A stretch of DNA of 64,000 nt. Origin: JAZDIU01 sp043804635 (GTDB lineage: Bacteria > Chloroflexota > Dehalococcoidia > Dehalococcoidales > UBA2162). The position numbers were made by a program, and so were the translations under genes. The stretch's first letter is position 1. Each line of letters opens with the position of its first letter. Location: the NCBI GenBank assembly GCA_043804635.1, contig JAZDIU010000056.1:7737-71736 (forward strand). Direction: 5' to 3'. The notes under the pieces are model-generated. The model ran no database searches, was not told where the DNA came from, and was given only the letters and a program-made list of their open reading frames with translations. Below are positions 61,613-64,000 of this stretch, piece by piece.

Positions 61613-63007
61613 ATGAAGAGTCCCGACGGAAATCTTGATTATCTATTCCACCCTCGCTCCGTCGCTCTGGTGGGTATAACCACTGCCAATCCGCGACACT
61701 GGACCCGTAGTTTCCTGGAAGGCTACCTAGAGTTTGAATTTGCATCTCGGGGAGCTCTTTATCTCGTCAATCCTAAAGGCGGCACCGTAGAAGGCTGCCA
61801 CGTATATCCTTCTCTAAAGGATATCCCGGATACCGTGGACTTCGTTATCGGGCTGGTACCGGCCCGCGTTGGACCCAGCCTCGTAGAGGAGGCTGCCGGC
61901 AAGGGCGCCAGGGCAGTACACTTCTGTACCGCCGGATTCAGTGAGATTGCTGAGGTGGAGGGTGCCAGGCTACAGGCAGAAATGCTCCGCGTTGCCCGCG
62001 ACCGAAATGTCAGGATTATCGGACCGAACTGCCTAGGCATATACTGCCCCGAATCACGAATGTCATTCAGCGCCCTTTTCCCACGGGAAAGCGGCGAGGT
62101 CGCTTTCATCAGCCAGAGTGGTGGCAACTCCAACTACCTTATCAGGGAGGCTGCACTGCGAGGCATCAGGTTCTCAAAAGTGATCAGCATCGGCAATGCG
62201 TGCGACCTGAACGAGAGCGATTTTCTAGAATATTTAGCTAGCGATCCAAAGACAAAAACAATAGCCATGTACGTCGAGGGAGTGAAGGATGGCGGACGCT
62301 TTCGCCGTGCCCTGGAGATGGCAGCAAAAGAGAAAACGCTGGTACTACTTAAAGGTGGGACTACCGAAGCCGGAACGCGGGCGGTGATGGGCCACACAGC
62401 ATCCCTGGCAGGAAGTGCAGCGGTATGGGAATCACTATGCCGGCAAATCGGGATCATTCAGGTGCAAAACCTCGACAGCATGGTGGACGTACTGGTCACG
62501 CTTTCACTCATGGCCCTACCAGAGGGGCGGCGGGCGCTTTTGATCGGTGGCGGCGGAGGCGCTAGCGTCATCGTTGCTGACGAATTTGAGAGACGGAGAC
62601 TTAAATTGCCAAAGTTGCCGCAGTCGGTCATCAAAGAATTACGCGAGTTCAGCCAGGCAGAAGGCAATTTCTTCTCAAATCCCGTCGACTACTCCCAGAG
62701 CATGGAACCGGAGAAAATGAAAAAGGCATTACAGGTCATGGAGCGTTGGGGTGGGTTCGATTTCTTTGTGAACTTCACTGTCCCAAGCCAGTCGGTTAGA
62801 ACGAGAGATGTGGCTGCCCGCCCGTTCGAATTCGGCGACATCGATAAGCCGGCCGTCATCGTCATCGAGCCCAGCATCGTGCCCGAAGACGAAGCCAGGA
62901 TATTCGACTTCATCAAGCATTATGTCTCGGCAAGGTATCCGGTGTACTTCTCCTTCGCGGGTGCCGCGGCCGCCATCGACCTCGCCCTAGCCGCAAAGGG
63001 CATTTAA
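61613..63007 (+). CDS. Acyl-CoA synthetase (NDP-forming) alpha-like protein
   Basis: A 464-residue protein of the ADP-forming acetyl/acyl-CoA synthetase alpha type. It has a CoA-binding Rossmann domain with FHPRSVALVGIT, VNPKGGTVEGCHVYPSL and GPNCLGIYCPES, and two CoA-ligase subdomains with SQSGGNSNYLI and the phospho-His in VMGHTASLAGS. The beta (ATP-grasp) part is absent. The ATG at 61613 gives the family N-terminus; a TTG-like start upstream adds 14 residues. Codon use is more GC-rich than in neighbouring genes, which suggests recent transfer. Confidence 0.82.
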   Translation: MKSPDGNLDYLFHPRSVALVGITTANPRHWTRSFLEGYLEFEFASRGALYLVNPKGGTVEGCHVYPSLKDIPDTVDFVIGLVPARVGPSLVEEAAGKGARAVHFCTAGFSEIAEVEGARLQAEMLRVARDRNVRIIGPNCLGIYCPESRMSFSALFPRESGEVAFISQSGGNSNYLIREAALRGIRFSKVISIGNACDLNESDFLEYLASDPKTKTIAMYVEGVKDGGRFRRALEMAAKEKTLVLLKGGTTEAGTRAVMGHTASLAGSAAVWESLCRQIGIIQVQNLDSMVDVLVTLSLMALPEGRRALLIGGGGGASVIVADEFERRRLKLPKLPQSVIKELREFSQAEGNFFSNPVDYSQSMEPEKMKKALQVMERWGGFDFFVNFTVPSQSVRTRDVAARPFEFGDIDKPAVIVIEPSIVPEDEARIFDFIKHYVSARYPVYFSFAGAAAAIDLALAAKGI

Positions 63008-63084
63008 GCTTTTGGGATCTATCTACTGTATAGGTAGTTTGGCAGTCTCTTCGCCCTGTCGACAGTAAATTTTAGCTTTAAAAA

Positions 63085-63109
63085 TCGGGGCGGACGGATT
63101 TGAACCGTC
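63085..63109 (-). other. tRNA 3'-end-like fragment
   Basis: On the minus strand the T arm GACGG-TTCAAAT-CCGTC is followed by CGCCCCG and an A, as in the end of a real tRNA. No matching 5' acceptor half (CGGGGCG) is found beside it. It is therefore a fragment, possibly left by integration at a tRNA gene. Confidence 0.5.
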
Positions 63110-63721
63110 GGCCACCTGAACCCCATCTGGCCGAGAAAAATGGCGGAGGCCGCTTGCCTCCTTTGGCTATAATTTTACCGAGTTGTTAGTACGAATTCAA
63201 GTGGGCGCCGTGACTACCCCCAGTATTAAATCCATCGTGGTTACTCTCTGCTTTTTCGAGTACTTGAAAAAGTATCTTTCTCGGAAGGTAACTGAACATT
63301 TGCCTCTTTTGTGCAGGATGCCGCACATTAGACGTTAGTTAGTTTTAACTCCTTGAGATGCAGTTCAATCCCAATAGAGTGGGCGGTACTGTACGGTAGA
63401 TGGAACCTTTGAACTTGCTTTTTTACTTACCAAGTAGTTTGAGGTACGTACGGTAGGCGCGTTAATCGAGTTAAGCTATTGACCTCTTGCGTGTGAATTA
63501 TAAGTTTTGGCTATTCCCCATGATTTTTGTAGCTATTTTATTGCTTTGTGCCTGCCCCTATTTTTGCCTCAAAAACCTCTCTTCAAGTCTTTTATAAAAA
63601 AGCATTTGTGCCAAATTAGTGCCATTTACAAGAAAAGCACCTTACTATTTTTACGTTCTAACGGATTGTACAAGCGGAGAGCCACATCTAAAACGAACGA
63701 GGAGATGGGCAGACCCTAACT

Positions 63722-63745
63722 CCACTTGAAACAATACTCAAGTGG
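63722..63745. repeat. Perfect inverted repeat related to the accessory-region repeat
   Basis: CCACTTGA and TCAAGTGG form an 8-bp stem around eight bases. The 21-base distance from CCAC to the end of CAAG equals that of repeats A-D (CCAC to CAGG). The downstream GAGTTCGAC part is absent, so the relation is uncertain. Confidence 0.45.
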
Positions 63746-64000
63746 CTTACCTTTGAACCAACATCGGCATCAATGTTCCGTTGGAGGTATAGCTATGTCG
63801 AAGGAAAAGGATATAAACTAGCTTATATCTGATACACAGAATTCACTACCGCTGCATGAACATCGGGATGTTTGATTGTCATTGACTTAAATACAAACGG
63901 AGAGCAATCTGTAAGTATTTTACCGCAGACAGGCAATCCTACCTATCACACCGAATGAGATTTAATGGGAGTGAGGCAGTACATTGCCCAACCCATATTT

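Larger units (their letters stand above)
63008..64000. other. Gene-poor tail of the window
   Basis: No ORF here has convincing coding character. Visible pieces are a tRNA 3'-end-like stretch, a TCGGCCA/TGGCCGA stem around 13 bases (63108-63134), a hairpin GGAGGC-GCTTG region near 63145-63161, GTACGGTAG twice (63393 and 63450), and a tiny ORF MSKEKDIN (63795-63821) behind a perfect GGAGGT. It may be a decayed mobile element or the border of one. Confidence 0.5.

Noticed and set aside
63085..63170. A full tRNA or tmRNA gene on the minus strand
   Set aside because: The 3' part is good, but no 5' acceptor half pairs with it, no anticodon arm folds, and no tmRNA tag or start motif is seen.
63507..63719. 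A 70-residue plus-strand ORF
   Set aside because: It has no ribosome site, no recognisable domain and a low-complexity composition typical of AT-rich non-coding DNA.

Overview
The window looks like a chromosomal segment of an anaerobic Chloroflexota bacterium, most likely class Dehalococcoidia. This is an inference from four things: a selenocysteine-dependent, Tat-exported formate dehydrogenase; bacterial-type SelA/SelB/SelD; a Vms1-like release factor of the group described from actinobacteria and chloroflexi; and the mix of methyltransferase-like, DUF362 and CoA-ligase genes. No rRNA or taxonomic marker was compared, so the class is not proven. Several genes start with TTG, GTG or even ATT, and several good sigma-70 type promoters (TTGACA-17/18-TATAAT) are visible.

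Layout: 1-4.6 kb holds signalling genes on the minus strand (two response regulators, a multi-PAS histidine kinase, a GAF-GGDEF protein). 4.6-13 kb is one minus-strand type IV pilus operon, promoter to pilT (pilB, pilC, three prepilin-like proteins, a PilO carrying an inserted thioredoxin fold, a PilM-PilN fusion, pilT). 13.1-16.2 kb is a plus-strand sensor unit (membrane protein, V4R protein, HD-GYP response regulator). 16.2-20.2 kb holds rpsT, rsh, ybeY and rnc. 20.2-26.8 kb is the formate dehydrogenase operon fdhA(Sec)-fdhB-fdhC-fdhE-tatA-tatC. 27.3-33.3 kb has the whole selenocysteine machinery: tRNA-Sec, selB, selA and a selD that itself contains an in-frame UGA. The enzyme, its maturation and export factors and the machinery to decode its UGA codon therefore lie within 13 kb.

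33.3-37.3 kb holds acpP, nusB, fabG, fabD, rpmF and yceD. A TPP riboswitch with a readable terminator/antiterminator switch controls thiC at 37.4-38.9 kb. 38.9-41.6 kb has tmk, surE, a phosphatase, acyP and an unlisted 49-residue basic protein. 41.7-47.1 kb is an amino-sugar operon (glmM, two GlmU-like enzymes, glmS). 47.4-49.9 kb is a plus-strand RNA-handling unit (zinc ribbon, two RRM proteins, DEAD-box helicase). 50-55.2 kb holds a glycosyltransferase, a broken sigma region-4 gene overlapping a Vms1-like release factor, hemW with a probable ATT start, and lepA.

55.2-64 kb is an accessory region: loosely spaced genes of uncertain role (TIGR04076-like, rhodanese lipoprotein, frameshifted caspase-like lipoprotein, DUF362, UROD/MetE-like, a duplicated CQLGCF protein, an acyl-CoA synthetase-like protein). 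Four copies of an intergenic repeat of about 39 bp are found only here. The last 1 kb has no convincing gene.
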